NCBI RefSeq assembly: GCF_001949145.1
Contig: NW_019091358.1
Coordinates: 1,870,240-1,934,239, forward strand
Direction of reading: 5' to 3'
Length of the DNA stretch: 64,000 nucleotides
DNA from: Acanthaster planci
Taxonomy: Eukaryota > Echinodermata > Asteroidea > Valvatida > Acanthasteridae
In this document: positions 12,881-24,771 of the stretch, piece by piece
Layout of the letters: every line of letters begins with the position of its first letter
Position numbering within the stretch: the first letter of the stretch is position 1
Made by a program: the position numbers and the translations under genes
The notes under the pieces: model-generated
Database searches by the model: none
The model's input: only the letters and a program-made list of their open reading frames with translations
Told to the model about the DNA's origin: nothing

Positions 12881-13610
12881 GGGAAAGGTGACATGATTGG
12901 TCTCTGACTTACCCCTCCCTCTCCCACTACAGCAGTTACAGACAGAGTAGTAAGGGAAGAAGACATGACTATAGTCTCTGACTTAAACCTCCCTTTACCA
13001 TTGCTGCTGTTCACAAACGGGGAAGAACGGAAAGAAGACATGACACGTATGTGGCTCACACCTCCTTCTCCAGTGGAAGCAGTAGGGAAAGAAGACAGGA
13101 ATGGTCTCTGGTTGATACCTGCCTCTCCCATTATAGCAGTAACAGATGGGCCAGTATGGAAAGAAAACATGACTGGTCCTCGGCTTACACCTGACTGTCC
13201 CATTGCAGCTGGAACAGATGGAGAGATACGGACAGATGACATGAGGGATTTTTTGCTTACACCTCCCTCTCCCAGTGCAGCAGTTACAGATTCAGAAGTA
13301 AGGAAAAAAACATGAATGGTTTCTATCTGGCTTATACCTCCCTCTGTAACTGCACTGCAACAGTTACAGACAGAGAAGTGGGGAAACAAGACAGGACTGG
13401 TCTCGGGCTCGCGCTGCCCTCCCCCACTGCAGCAGTGACAGATGGAGAAGTAGTGACAGAAGACATGACTGGTCTCTGCATGCATTACACTTTCCTCCTT
13501 CACCGCAGAAGTTACAGATCAAATAGGGGAATACATGACTGGTCTCCGGTTTACACCTTCCTCTCCAACTGCAGCAGCTGGGAAAGAAAACATGACTAAC
13601 CTGTGGGTTA
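12881..13610. repeat. 72-bp minisatellite field A2
   Basis: About ten degenerate 72-bp units. Because 72 is a multiple of three and stop codons are rare, frames stay open on both strands (plus about 12965-13315, minus 12820-13503, 227 codons). The frames are in register with the 24-codon period. No signal peptide, known domain or splice context supports translation, so I call it a repeat and not a gene. Confidence 0.8.
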
Positions 13611-13850
13611 CACCCATAGAGTTAGATATAATAATGACCTGGTGGGCGTACTTCCCATAACAAGCAACGCTTTGCTACTGTGCACCCATGGATCGCGAGC
13701 GGCCATAGCCAAACCGAGCAAATAGTATGCCAAGTACCCGGATGTTGTCGTTCACGTATACATGACGCAATTGCAAGTACAAGAAGGTTTGTGGTAAAAT
13801 TACTTTTAAAGTAAATTACAGTACCTTACTTAATTTTAGGCCCTACTGGC
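13611..13850. other. Spacer with no feature seen
   Basis: Sequence between the end of minisatellite field A2 and the stop codon of the THAP transposase relic. Nothing recognisable. Confidence 0.5.
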
Positions 13851-16231
13851 CTAGAAAGAGGATGGTCTTGTGAGCTGATGTCTTTTTGATGGCATATTTT
13901 TGTTGACATATCGCTCGGTGTACAGCCTTCCATGGTGACACACAACAGTCTTGATGAACAGTCCGCTGATTCTCTTCACAAGTTGAGTGCCATGATCATC
14001 TTCTACGGTGAGGTCTTGCTCAAGGAAATGCTCAGACAGATCAGGCAATACCGAGGAGCCCATTTCAAGCAACAAATCTTGCTGGACAGTTTTTATAAGA
14101 GCTGGACAAGTTCCAAGGGGGTTGGGTCTTCCTTTTGGTCAATGCTCTCCTGTATAGAAGCTAAAAGAACATGTTTCCATTTTTGTGTTTCTCAGTCTTT
14201 TCTGGTCAAGTGCCTTGCAAAGTTGTAGCAAATATAGTAGAGCCCTCTTACATGGTGCACTTCCACGTTCACTTGACTTTCATCGTACGGCGTGGCCAAA
14301 CATCTTGGTTGAAAATCTCAAAACTCATTTTTAAACACCGTTATGATTCATGGTACACGTACTGAGCCTTTGTGATCAATTTCAGTGCGATGAAATTTTG
14401 TCAGAAATCTAAACTGTTCATATCTGGAAATTTGACTCAAATTCAAGGGGGAGTTTCCAAACACGGCGCACTTGAAAATATGTCGGAAAATCCCATAAAC
14501 ATTTTTAAAATACTTTAAAGTCGGCAAATTCTTGTAAGCATGATCTCACTCAAATGCCTATGAACAAGTTTGTCAGAGAATTCTTTTTGCCTTTTTCACT
14601 GACATGGCATCAAGCATAAGCATACAATTCTTTTTCAAAGAATCCTCAGCTGCCATTTCCTTGACATGATTAATGACCTCAGTCAGAAATCCTGGCTGGC
14701 AGTTCAGGCTTGCACTCCATTTACGAATTGTGCTTGGATGCGGAAGATGTACATGTAAATACTGCCTAACAAAGTCATAGGCTTGAGCACCATAGAAAAG
14801 ACGGGTTAAAGCAAATTGCTTGAGTTTCTCCGAGAACCTGTACGTGCCTGTGTTTGTCTTTTTCGGATGATTTTAGCTCATTGTCAATCAGTTTGAATGT
14901 ATTTTCTCCAAAGTTGAGCTTCAACAATTCCCACTGTCCATGGTTTATCATGTGCTTATTGTTTATATCTTCTACATTGTAGAAGACTTGCATTTTTTTT
15001 ACTTTGACATTTCACCTTTTGTTTAGCTGCTTTAAGTTCCATACGGACCTCTTGAAGTTTGTCAGTGGTTTCTTTAGTTTCCCATAAACTGCACTTATTG
15101 ATGTAGTATACATGTGGTCTTCTGTGACAGCCTTCTTGGGAGATTGTGGGCTTGGATTAACTGCAGGCATTCCTCTTTTAGGCGGAGGCCTCTTGCTCGC
15201 TTGCTTGTGTTGTGGAAACTGGGGAAAAACGGAGGGTACAACACACTCCCGGAGTTCATGTTGAACAATGTCACGGTCATCTCTGGGGTGTACACCTGCA
15301 AAATGCAAAGTTAAAGCTTAATATTGAAATGTGTATACCCTACTTTAAGAAAGGATCAATCAGTGGCGACTTGGTTTTGCCAACTCTTATACATGTACTT
15401 TTATTCGTGTGTTTCTGAACTAAGAATCTTTAAGTATATTAACATATATCAGCAACGAATTGCTAAGGGAATAAACATGTGCTTACATGTAGTCTTAAAC
15501 ATGTGTTTAAGTCTGGCTAAGGAAAATGGGCACGACTAATGCCTGAGCTGCAGGCCAAGGCAATATAAGCATTCAAGCTCATACTTGTTCCCATTCATAA
15601 GTACCTTTCTTGTCAGAGAGTCAAAACAAATCAATATACGATAAATTTCCAAAAATTTTGTCCAAGAATTTCACTTTCATTTTTCTAAGCACCCCATGTA
15701 TTTTATGGAATATATTCCTTGTGCAAGTTGTCAAGAAGAATCTTCATATATGGACTTGGCGTGCACATGGGGCATTCTACATGCTGCATCACAAGGAAAC
15801 TGTTGACCACTAGGAACTGATTTATTTGCCTCGTATTCAGGTGCCAGTGCTCTTTTATGCAGTGGGCATTATCAAATCGTTACGTCAATGATTTCGCTAC
15901 AGTTCCCAATTAGAAAAGTTCGTAACAATCACTTTTTGGTGCAATACCTAGTGAAATGCCCATATTTTGATATCAAAAGAGTGTAGAAACACACGAACAG
16001 TGCAGCAGACTAGAAACAGCTGAATATATATGCTCTGGGACTGAATGCAACTACCTGTGCATACATGTCAATACACATGTACAATGTATACCTCTTACGT
16101 AGTCCTCTTTCTCAAAATGCTCACTGCACACCACATGATGCTTTGATGGAGAAAAATCAGCTCTGCTGACACCTGCCACCCACTTGCTCAACTGAGCTGG
16201 CCTGGCGAGAGGGAACCGGAAAATATAATTC
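13851..16231 (-). pseudogene. THAP-domain / P-element-type transposase, broken
   Basis: Minus strand. A THAP zinc-finger exon at 16092-16231 encodes FPLARPAQLSKWVAG, FSPSKHH and CSEHFEKEDYVRG, the W, P and C-x2-H landmarks of THAP. Its donor (AGAG|GTATAC) joins in phase 1 to an acceptor at 15295 (TTTTGCAG|GTGTACACC), continuing with VVPSVFPQFPQ and a basic KRPPPKR linker. A stop and then a frameshift follow, with pieces NHGQWELLKLNFGENTFKL (about 14900), QFALTRLFYGAQAYDFVRQ and LPHPSTIRKW (about 14700-14830), and LMLDAMSVKKAKR (about 14590), as in the THAP9/P-element transposase family. The C-terminal part (HHGRLYTERYVNKNMPSKRHQLT, stop at 13851) is present, but most of the catalytic middle (14100-14580) is absent or unreadable. 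The first exon with the initial zinc-binding Cys pair was not found. Confidence 0.75.
16092..16231 (-). pseudogene. THAP zinc-finger exon of the P-element-like relic
   Basis: The 140-nt exon follows an AACTTAG acceptor and ends at a GTATAC donor. It carries the second half of a THAP domain: KWVAG, the conserved Pro in FSPSK, and CSEHF (the Cys-x2-His half of the C2CH zinc site). This exon alone is free of stops. The presence of spliced introns means the source gene was either a eukaryotic P-like transposon or a host THAP gene. The frameshifts downstream argue that this copy no longer makes a transposase. Confidence 0.7.
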
Positions 16232-16417
16232 CTAAGTTAGAAAATACAAGTCATCATTTCAAGAATTAGACCCAAAAAAATGGCTTTTCACTTTTTTAGA
16301 ATATTACAGAAGTTGTGTGTCATGTCAAACTGGTAAATGAATTCCAAGACATGACTGCTTGGTCCGATTTACATTGATTGAAACACATTTCTTGCCAGTA
16401 GCACTAGTAATTCCTTA

Positions 16418-16749
16418 GCCCCGAATAATCACTCTCCAATGTTCCAGACATGGGGAGGTCACGTATGGAACCTGCACGAACATGATAGTCATTTTCGCAG
16501 ATTTTGTTATGCCTCTCACTGGTTCATCAAATTGAACTTGCCAGAATCGACTCTCTAATTTAATTAGATATTCATCTCTCACCGGCACCACTGTCCAGTC
16601 GTGTATCTAGAGTCAATACCTGTGAGTTGAACTTGATATTTGAGCCAGCAAGAGGCCTAGCGAAATTTACAAAAATGACTATCGTGTTCATTTAGGCGCC
16701 ATATAGGACTTCTCGATGTCTGCTGCACTGAAGCCTGATTATTTGGGCC
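16418..16749. mobile_element. Foldback MITE of about 330 bp
   Basis: Long imperfect inverted repeats: GAACATGATAGTCATTTTCG near 16480 matches, inverted, AAAATGACTATCGTGTTCA near 16670. The homology runs out to GCCCCGAATAATC on the left and GATTATTTGGGC on the right. Each arm is about 150 bp. It lies immediately upstream of the THAP exon, in what was an intron or flank of the transposase relic. There is no coding capacity. Confidence 0.65.
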
Positions 16750-16984
16750 ATGAAATCTTGACATTTGATCTGATATACTGTTTATTCTGACATAGTCATT
16801 ATAACCACTTTGACACTAGTATTTTGATAGGCTGGCATGACTGGTGCGTGCTCAAAATCATCCAAAATTTGTCTCTAAACAAAAGCATGCTAACCATCCT
16901 CAAATCTCAAAAAAATGATTTGCAGGTATTTTACAGTACCTACACGTACATTATCAGTCTATAAGTAACCGTATACTACAGTAC

Positions 16985-17075
16985 GCGTAAACAAGGCCCA
17001 ACGTATATTCCTCCGTCATAGACAGTATATGACGGAGGAGTATACATGTATATGTACATCGGGCCCTGTTTACGG
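16985..17075. repeat. Imperfect palindrome with CGTAAACAAGGCCC ends
   Basis: CGTAAACAAGGCCC (16986-16999) pairs with GGGCCCTGTTTACG (about 17061-17074), and an inner stem CCTCCGTCATA pairs with TATGACGGAGG. The right arm carries extra TACATGTA hexamers that the left arm lacks. Confidence 0.65.
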
Positions 17076-17654
17076 GTCCCTGTATACATGTACATATACA
17101 TACATACAATCCGACAACGTACATGTATGCTTCGGAAAGTACATGTAGGCAATTTTTTTATCCTGTAAATCTTTCATCTCTTCAAAGTCATAAAAATCAC
17201 TGCATCAAAAGGCATGAAGGGCCCAATAAAAATTCCTACATCAATACCAAGTTTTTTGCCACAAGCATTGTGTGTTGTTGGGTCAGGCAACTGAAACTCA
17301 GTGTTTAAAAAGGTAAACTTACGTTACTCGGACTAAGATAGCAAATGCCAAACATGCAAAATTTAGCCTTACGTTACGGTTTGTAAATAACCACAATAAC
17401 CACAACATTAACATTAGGAAAATAGGCCTCAGGTTAGCATGCTTAGGGCCTAGGCCTACATGTACTTACATGAAATGAAACAGCAATTCCCTTCTTTCAC
17501 CGATTAGTGCATCCAAAGGCTGCACAGCTTTCAGGCATACATGTATTTCTTTAAGATGTTCTTATGGAAGGAGAAGAGAAGATGTTCGCTGCAAAATCGC
17601 AGCAAAAGCGAGTACGGCCGACTAAAAGCCCTAGTGCTATGTACATGTAGGTCA

Positions 17655-19030
17655 TTATTATCTAACTCTATGGTTACACCTCCTCTATCATTACAGCTGT
17701 TACAGGTGGAGAAAAGTAGAGAGCAAAGACATACATGTACATGACTGCATGGTCTCTGGTTTTACACCTAAATCTCCAACAGTACATGTACATGCGCATA
17801 TGTAGAAGTAGGGGAAATGACATGACTGGTCTCTGGTTAACACCACCCTCTCTAATTGCAACAGTTATAGAAGAGGTGCTTACTCTTCCCTCTCCCAGTG
17901 CCGCAGTTACAGATTCAGAAGTATTAGAAAAGAAGCCAGGAATGCATTCCCTTCGAGTGGTCTCTAATACAAGTTCCTCCCTAACCACAACAGTTACAGA
18001 TGAAGAAGTAGGGTAAGAAAACATGACCAGTCTCTGGATTAACCCTCTCCCTACCATTGCAGCTGTTTATACAGATGGAGAAGTCATGTACATGTACATG
18101 TAGCAAAAGAAGACATGACTGGTCTCTGGCTAGCACCTCCCTCCCGCACTGCAGCAGACAGAGAAACAGGGAGAGATTAGAAGACATGACTCGTCTATCT
18201 CTGGCTAACACCTCCTTCTCCAATTGCAGCAGTTCCAGATTCAAAAGTTGGGAAAGAAGATACGTGTTATCTCTACATGTAGCTTACACCTCCCTCTATC
18301 ATTGCAGCTATTACAGATGGAGTAATAGGGAAACATGACATGACTGTCTCTGACTTCCACCTCGCCACAACAGTGGTTACAGATAGAGAAGTAGGGTAAG
18401 AAGACCAACTGGTCCTTGGTTTACCCCTCCCTCTCCTATTGAAGCAGTGACAGACAGGGTATTCAGGAAAGAAGACATGACTGGTCTTTAATTGGCTTAC
18501 ACCTCTCTCTCTCCCACTGCAGCAGATACAAATATACTACGTAGAGAAGGAAAGAAGACATGACTATAGTCTCCGACTTAAACCTCCCTTTACCATTGCA
18601 CCTGTAACAGGTGGAGATATACGGACAGATGACATGAGAGATCTCTTGCTTACACCTCTCTCTCCCAGTGCAGCAGTTACAGATTCAGAGGTACATGTAA
18701 GAGAAAGAGACATGATACATGTAGGTCTCCGGCTCACACCTTCAAACTGCAACAATTACAGATGGAAGGGTAAGGAAACAATGCATGACTGGTCTCTGGC
18801 TTACACCTTCCGCTGCCACAACAGCATTTACAGATTGAGAAGTAGGGAAAGAAGACATGACTAGTCTCTGGCTTACACCTACATGTACAATGTACATGTA
18901 CATGTAGCTGCCTCTATCACTACAGTTATTACAGATTGAGAAGTAAGGAAAGAACACATGACTGTTCTCTTTCTTTCACCTCACTCTCCCACTGCGGCAG
19001 ATACATATGTAGAAGTGGTGAGATAAGATA
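17655..19030. repeat. 72-bp minisatellite field B
   Basis: This is the same unit family as at 11.3-13.6 kb, including the higher-order block at about 17850-18110. It differs by several TACATG insertions: ATCTCTACATGTAGCTTACA near 18275 where other units have ATCTCTGGCTTACA; GAGGTACATGTAAGAGAAA near 18690; GATACATGTAGGTCTC near 18715; a longer one at 18085-18102; and one at 18879-18908. Reading frames of 60-127 codons arise on both strands but are broken, and I do not call a gene. Confidence 0.8.
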
Positions 19031-21930
19031 ACTGGTCTGCACATAAATTTGTATTTCTAGGGGTTATGCTTGTAAAGGTGAATCTGCCATGGGGTGCTGT
19101 TTGTTTTGCTATCAGGATATATAAAATTGCCTATAATAAAACGTATGTCGTCACAAATGGTACTTTAATAAGCCAAAAAAGTATGGTTAAAACCCTGTAA
19201 TGTGATTTTTCAATTATTTTGCACTAGCACTATAACTGAAGTTTCGAATAACTATTTACTGTTACATTTGTTCAATTTTAAACTAATTCTTTATGGCTAT
19301 CTTAAATTTTTGTGAATGATTTCTTCAAATTCCCCACTATTCCACTGCCATCACTGAATTTTTTTCAAATATACATGTAGTTTCCTTGAAAATCCTTATA
19401 ATTATATCCTGAGAAGAAAACCAGTAAATTGTTTTGGGAAAATGATCAAGTTCTCATCTATGTGAAGTACATGTAACTGATAAAGAATGCTCAAATAATA
19501 AAGTGAAATCAAGCAATGGACTTGATTTTAATTATTAAACGGCTTAACATGTGAATTCATATTATGCCCATTTATTTTTTTATTTATTATTAATAATCTG
19601 AAATTTAATGAAAAAACATGTCCATGTTAGCGTCTTTGTTGAAATGTTGGAAATGGATTCTTATGAAATGAAATGAGCATTAGTTTCCATTGTTCACATA
19701 CCTATCAGTTGCTTAATTGTTACTTCAAGTGTTCTAATCACTTTGCTATTTAACTAGAATCTTTTCTTTCATAATCAGAGATCCTGCTAGGTCGGAGACT
19801 GCAGTGGTCTATTATTCTTCTTAAATTTTACTCATGAATGTTTTAGGTGATACGTAAAATAATGCAATCGCTGGTCGTAAAAAGCTAGGAAAGCGAATGA
19901 AGTATTGCACAGATAGATTGGACTTTCCCATGATGGGAATGTAAATCTCTCGTATAGAGCTGATATTGACTCTTTTCAGAGTTCAGGCTATGATGCATTG
20001 AAAGATTATTCCTCCCCCACCATCTTTCTAGAATGGTTTAGATTTTATGTCTGGGTCATCTTGTTGAGTTGTGCACAGATGTTATTTATACAAAAGTAGG
20101 AAAAATCACCATCCTATAGCGTATCGTTTCACAAAGGCAAAGTTGAATTTCCCAACAACTACCACTACGCCTGTTGAGAGCACCATTCATGAAGAGTTGA
20201 AAGTCTCTGTGGGAACCGCAAAACAGGTGCTAAATGGGTTTTGGCATTTTCACGAACAGACAAAAATGTTTGTAGACTTATTACACAATTTTAATTTAAT
20301 TTCTTTGTATATTTGGGGGGTTATTTAAGATCTGTTCTTTCATGTAACATGTCAACTCAACAGAACACCAGGTACCATGGATATGCAATTCAATAAACGA
20401 GCAACCTTTCTCTTGGAGAAAACGGTGATGATTTGTTGGTAAAGGGTCACCTATGGTACAACATCAGATAGGAGGACTCACCACCCATGTAGATATATAC
20501 TCTGCAGGAGGACTTGGAGGCAACTGATATAAAACTGCTGCAAGAACAGTAGCAAGCAGCACTAGCAGCAGCAGCAGATGCACCATAACACTGTAAGTTA
20601 ATGAATGCTTTTTCTGTCAGCAAATCTCACCTGCAAGCATGAAACACATCAAATAACATCAGATTACATTTTGAATCTTGACATACTCAATAGCAGAGCC
20701 CCAATCCTCAAAAAAAACTTATATTAGGAGTTTAGGCACCCACCCTGCACACACCAACATTATGTAATCCATTTGAAAACTTAATATGTCTACATGTACG
20801 TTTCAATAAAGGCATAATATGGAGCTGCACAATTAGACCTATGTTTTGAAGCTATAGTTTGGTCAAACCCCTCACTTTTGTAAAAAAAAATTGATTTCTA
20901 AGATTGTTGTTGTTTGCTATTTGTTGGACATACATGTACTTCATCAATGGAACAATTTATGACCATACTGAGGCTCCGCAAATTTGCTTTGGCCATTTTA
21001 AAATCACAGAATACACAGCAACTGTAGCCATTATTGATATGAGATGTACATGTACATTTTCCTCAAAACAGTATCCCTGAAAGCAACTTGAGGGCGAATC
21101 TTTATTTTTCAGAAACCTGCCTGCTTTTCGACTAAATACAAGAGCACATAGTAGATACATGTAGATGGTATATATTAAAGAAACATTCATGAGAAAGGTT
21201 TAAACTTTAACAAAGTTTATTTGGAAGCATTATTATTAAATATACCCTTTTTTTGGTTCAAATAATGATTGTGGAAAAAACTTGTCTATGAGCGTATCCA
21301 TTTAAACTTCCACCAATAACTTCTATTAATGGAAGTAAAACATATCTTCCAAGCTACGGAGCGTCCAAGTTGATGCAACTGTAGTTTTTAGGTCCTTGTT
21401 TTGGGTAATAAAAAATCCCATTAATGAGGCAAATTTGTTTTTTAAGAATCTGGGCCCCTCTAAAGGCAGGATTTCATTGTTTATCTTCATTGCAGACAAT
21501 GTGATATTCTCTGCTCAATCTGGTCTACCGATACTGCAGGTGGCCAGTTCAGATTTCTTTTAATTATCTGCCTGATCTCATACTGTAAACTGTGACTCAC
21601 TAACCCTCCACTCTAGAGTTGTAGTGGTAACACGCAACTAATAAGAAAAATGATTGAAATCCTGGTACGGCTTGGCAAAACATCCGAGTTCAGGAAGTTG
21701 AACTCAGGTTTTCTGGTAAATGAAAATTCACAGCATGTTTAGTCAAAAAATTTAATTGATTAAAGATTTTTCTCCTTTAAAAGTATATAGACATGCAGCG
21801 GTGAAGTACCGGTACATGTACAGTTCCCATCCATGGAAAAAAGTCTAAGATCTGCACAATGGTGAATCATGCAATGCACAGTAGTCAAGTAAAATACAGC
21901 ATATATTGTATTGTAGAAATTAGGTTTTCA
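19031..21930. other. Region without a supported gene
   Basis: AT-rich, stop-dense sequence. The only notable items are scattered single TACATG motifs and a short (CAG)n-like run near 20560-20580. No domain or splice pattern recognised. Confidence 0.5.
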
Positions 21931-21933
21931 TTC

Positions 21934-21986
21934 ACCCTAACAGTCCTCAGTCCTCAAACAGGTGAAGGATTGAGGACTGTTAGGGT
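21934..21986. repeat. Hairpin with CCCTAACAGTCCTCA arms
   Basis: CCCTAACAGTCCTCA (about 21935-21949) is the exact inverse of TGAGGACTGTTAGGG (about 21971-21985), with a loop of about 21 bases that is itself nearly self-complementary. Related CTAACCCT/AGGGTTAG plus TCAATCCTTCAA sequences occur at 40503-40948. Confidence 0.75.
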
Positions 21987-22039
21987 TAGTATCCTTGTAT
22001 ATCACGTACATGTATCCCTGTATCCCATCTATGATATGG

Positions 22040-22605
22040 ATGAGCAAAACATCATCAACTTAGAGTCAAAACGCTGTGGTGGAATCATTGGTCTTAGCAG
22101 GAAACAACCACCTCTTATCCGATGAACTCTGGCAATTGAGGCACCTAATGAGAGAGCCTTATGCTAAGGTGATGGGTGAAAGATTTGGATTACACTGTAG
22201 GTACAGGAACATGTCATGAAGAAATGGACTGTAAGGAGAATCTTCCAGGCTCCAGATGGAAGAAAGACGAAGAGCATGTTCATGCAGTTATCAACCATTT
22301 TACAAACAACATGACCAACCTCTTTACATGTATCACACCTGGACACTCTCAAGTCTCATCAATATCTACTTAAGTCGCAGCACAAACAAAAGTCTCTCCT
22401 CAATATTTGCAAAGGTTGATGAAAATAGCATGACGAGGATTGTGACAGGGGCCCTATATCTCAACGTTCTGCCACTAATGCAAAACCCCTTTATAAGGCC
22501 ACCTTTGGATAATGTTAGAAGAGCTTCCAAGCAGATAAAAGATGTCAGATGTCTGCACACAAAGTTCAACTATATCTTGGCGCATGCCAGATCAACATAG
22601 CTGGG
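22040..22605 (+). pseudogene. Decayed copy of a repeated invertebrate coding family of unknown function
   Basis: Three plus-strand frames carry consecutive protein-like pieces: GGIIGLSRKQPPLIR (about 22080), HEEMDCK followed by WKKDEEHVHAVINHFTNNM (about 22220-22315), and a segment with NPFIRPPLDNVRRASKQIK (about 22470-22540). The order and wording resemble a widespread, TE-associated uncharacterised family that I recall from other invertebrates (GIIGLTRK and KDEEDV motifs). That match is from memory only. Frameshifts and stops make this copy inactive. Confidence 0.4.
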
Positions 22606-23579
22606 GGAAAAAAGGATGGTGACATTTTGTTGAGAAATGACAATTAAGTTGGCTTCAACTGATAAAATCGCTGTTTTTTTATCATGACAGTTTTTAGAGA
22701 CAAAGTTTTTCATAAAAGTACATGTAATTTACCTTAAGGCCTACCGGTGGATACCACGTACCGTATTACTACATCACCGCACACTGCGGTAGATGCCGTG
22801 GGTTACTCAAAATCGACACCGGCCGTGCTAAGTCCCTCCAAAATTTACTCCCTCCGCAGTCAAACTGCAAATCCAGCAGCCACAAACCAACCACGTGCAA
22901 AACATTACACCACACTTTTTCGAAAAGTTGCGCAATGAAACTGACTCAAAATGCCAGATTTCAACTACAGATTGCCATGACACTCAGCCGGTGTGTTGAC
23001 GAAGTAATAAACAGGACAGGTAATCACAGCTCCAAAACTTTTTCACATGGCAACAGTGCAGAAATCAACGAAATGCGAGCGTGTACTGTACTCACGTCCG
23101 TGTACCTTTGACTCAGGCCGATCGGAGCCAGCTAATGAATGAGTCGGAGAAAGAGAGGAGATTAGTACGCCAGCACGGCGAAGTGCGACGTTTAAGACTT
23201 TAAGCCTACTTGTCTGGATCCACAATTTCCTCACAGAACCGTCCCAAAACTACACGTAGATTACACAGTTACAGATGTAAAAATTAACATTAAATAAACC
23301 ACGATCCTCAGTGCAATATGATTAAATATTTCAAAAAAATAAGTTTTGATAGATTACAGGACTATAGTCGGAGGATGATTACAATGGTAAAATGGCAGGA
23401 CAAATGTTAGACTCGCCTCAAGCCTGACCACACAAGTATGTAGGCCTATGCAACACTGAAGAAGATTATACTCACATGATGGGAGCAGGATTCCCGAGGC
23501 AGAGTTAAACTAGCTGTAGTCTTTTTTTTCCTGTAGCATTTCCGCTTTATGTCTACAAAGAAGTAAGTGAATGAAATAG
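22606..23579. other. Region without a supported gene
   Basis: Short reading frames on both strands at 22747-22938 and 23043-23234 sit in a less AT-rich patch. They have no domain I recognise and no convincing splice sites. Confidence 0.45.
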
Positions 23580-23731
23580 TAGTGGCTTACCGGGGAAGGG
23601 GTGATACGCCCCCTCCCCCGATTTGTTTGAATAATGTCCGTTATAATGCAGCTGCAGCTGCCCCTTTGATAAAAAAGGTGCGCACCCCGAGTGCCCCCTC
23701 CCCCAGAAATTTAACCCCAGTTACGCCACTG
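23580..23731. mobile_element. Small element with CAGTGGCGTAAC-type ends
   Basis: The left end AGTGGCTTACCGGGG and right end CCCCAGTTACGCCACT are inverted relative to each other. The interior is rich in C runs. CAGTGGCGTA termini recur at 24785 and at 55627-55812 in this window, so this is a repeated family. Confidence 0.5.
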
Positions 23732-23866
23732 CCTTGACTGCGTGTCCAGCAGATGGCCCTCCTCCGCCAAGGGCTCGGTCCTCCACATGGCCACGTAGAG
23801 CAGTCTACAAACATGATCTAGACATGTTCAAATAACGCAAATAACGGACTGAGCAGTTTGGCGCCA

Positions 23867-24771
23867 ATACATTTGAAGCAAGCTATGGGACGGAGAGAAC
23901 CCCCCCGCCTTTGTGTTGGTCATTGTTTGATCGGAATCTCAGGAATTCTTTACAGATTTCTTGGGGGGATGTGTTGGGCAACAATAGTCTACAGTGCGTA
24001 TAGCGATTGGACAGGTAAGGGGGGTACCATCCCATATCTTGCCTGGTATACGCCAATAAGCCTCTATTTTGAATTGAATTGAAATTGCCAACATTTAAGC
24101 AACAGTATAAGGAGAGCCTGTGGGACCAGAGAAATGCAGGCATTTAATTCGGGAAAACAAAGAAAGATCTTCATTTTTGCCCCCGCCACTGACTCAAACC
24201 CTGGTATAGACCTGGAATGAAACCTCAATTCCTCTTGCCCCTATAGGTCCACCATTTAGACGACAAAATCGGAGAGACAACAGGAAAATGCCATAGGCCT
24301 ACTCGCTGAAAAATGAGAGTTTTTGAAGTCCGATGTAGGCCTACTTTTGATTTCATGTAGGGCTTCAATGAAGAATCAAATAATTGTCAATTACAAGGTT
24401 AGAAAATGCTTATTAAATGTTAAAGATAAATTCTTCTCCACTGATATTACACGGGTGTGTTCATTTTAAAGAATTAGTGAGAATCACTATATCAAGTGTT
24501 CTGCTTAATTAAAACTTCCATTTGCTTATCATGTTTTATGCTCGTATCAGTGAAAGTGTTACTTGCTCTCTCGACTGTAAACCCTGCTTGATATGGGAGG
24601 GAGGGGTACTCCACCCCCTGAATGTTCAAACCCTACAGACACTCTAGACTATTGTTACCTAACACGTCCTCCCCCCTACCATGTCTGAAAAGAATTCCTG
24701 CAATTCCGGCCAAACAATGACCAATAAAGGGGGTCAGGTTCTCTCCGTCCCACATCTTGCTTCAAATGTAT
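23867..24771. mobile_element. 905-bp element with long terminal inverted repeats
   Basis: ATACATTTGAAGCAAG at the left matches, inverted, CTTGCTTCAAATGTAT at the right. The homology continues for about 80 bp through GGGACGGAGAGAACC, TTGGTCATTGTTTG and the GGAATTC region. There is no transposase frame inside, so it is nonautonomous. I did not find a confident target-site duplication and cannot name the superfamily. Confidence 0.7.

Noticed and set aside
12820-13503. 227-codon minus-strand repeat protein
   Set aside because: Open frame follows from the 72-bp repeat period; the opposite strand is also open and neighbouring units are broken. Kept as a finding, not a gene.
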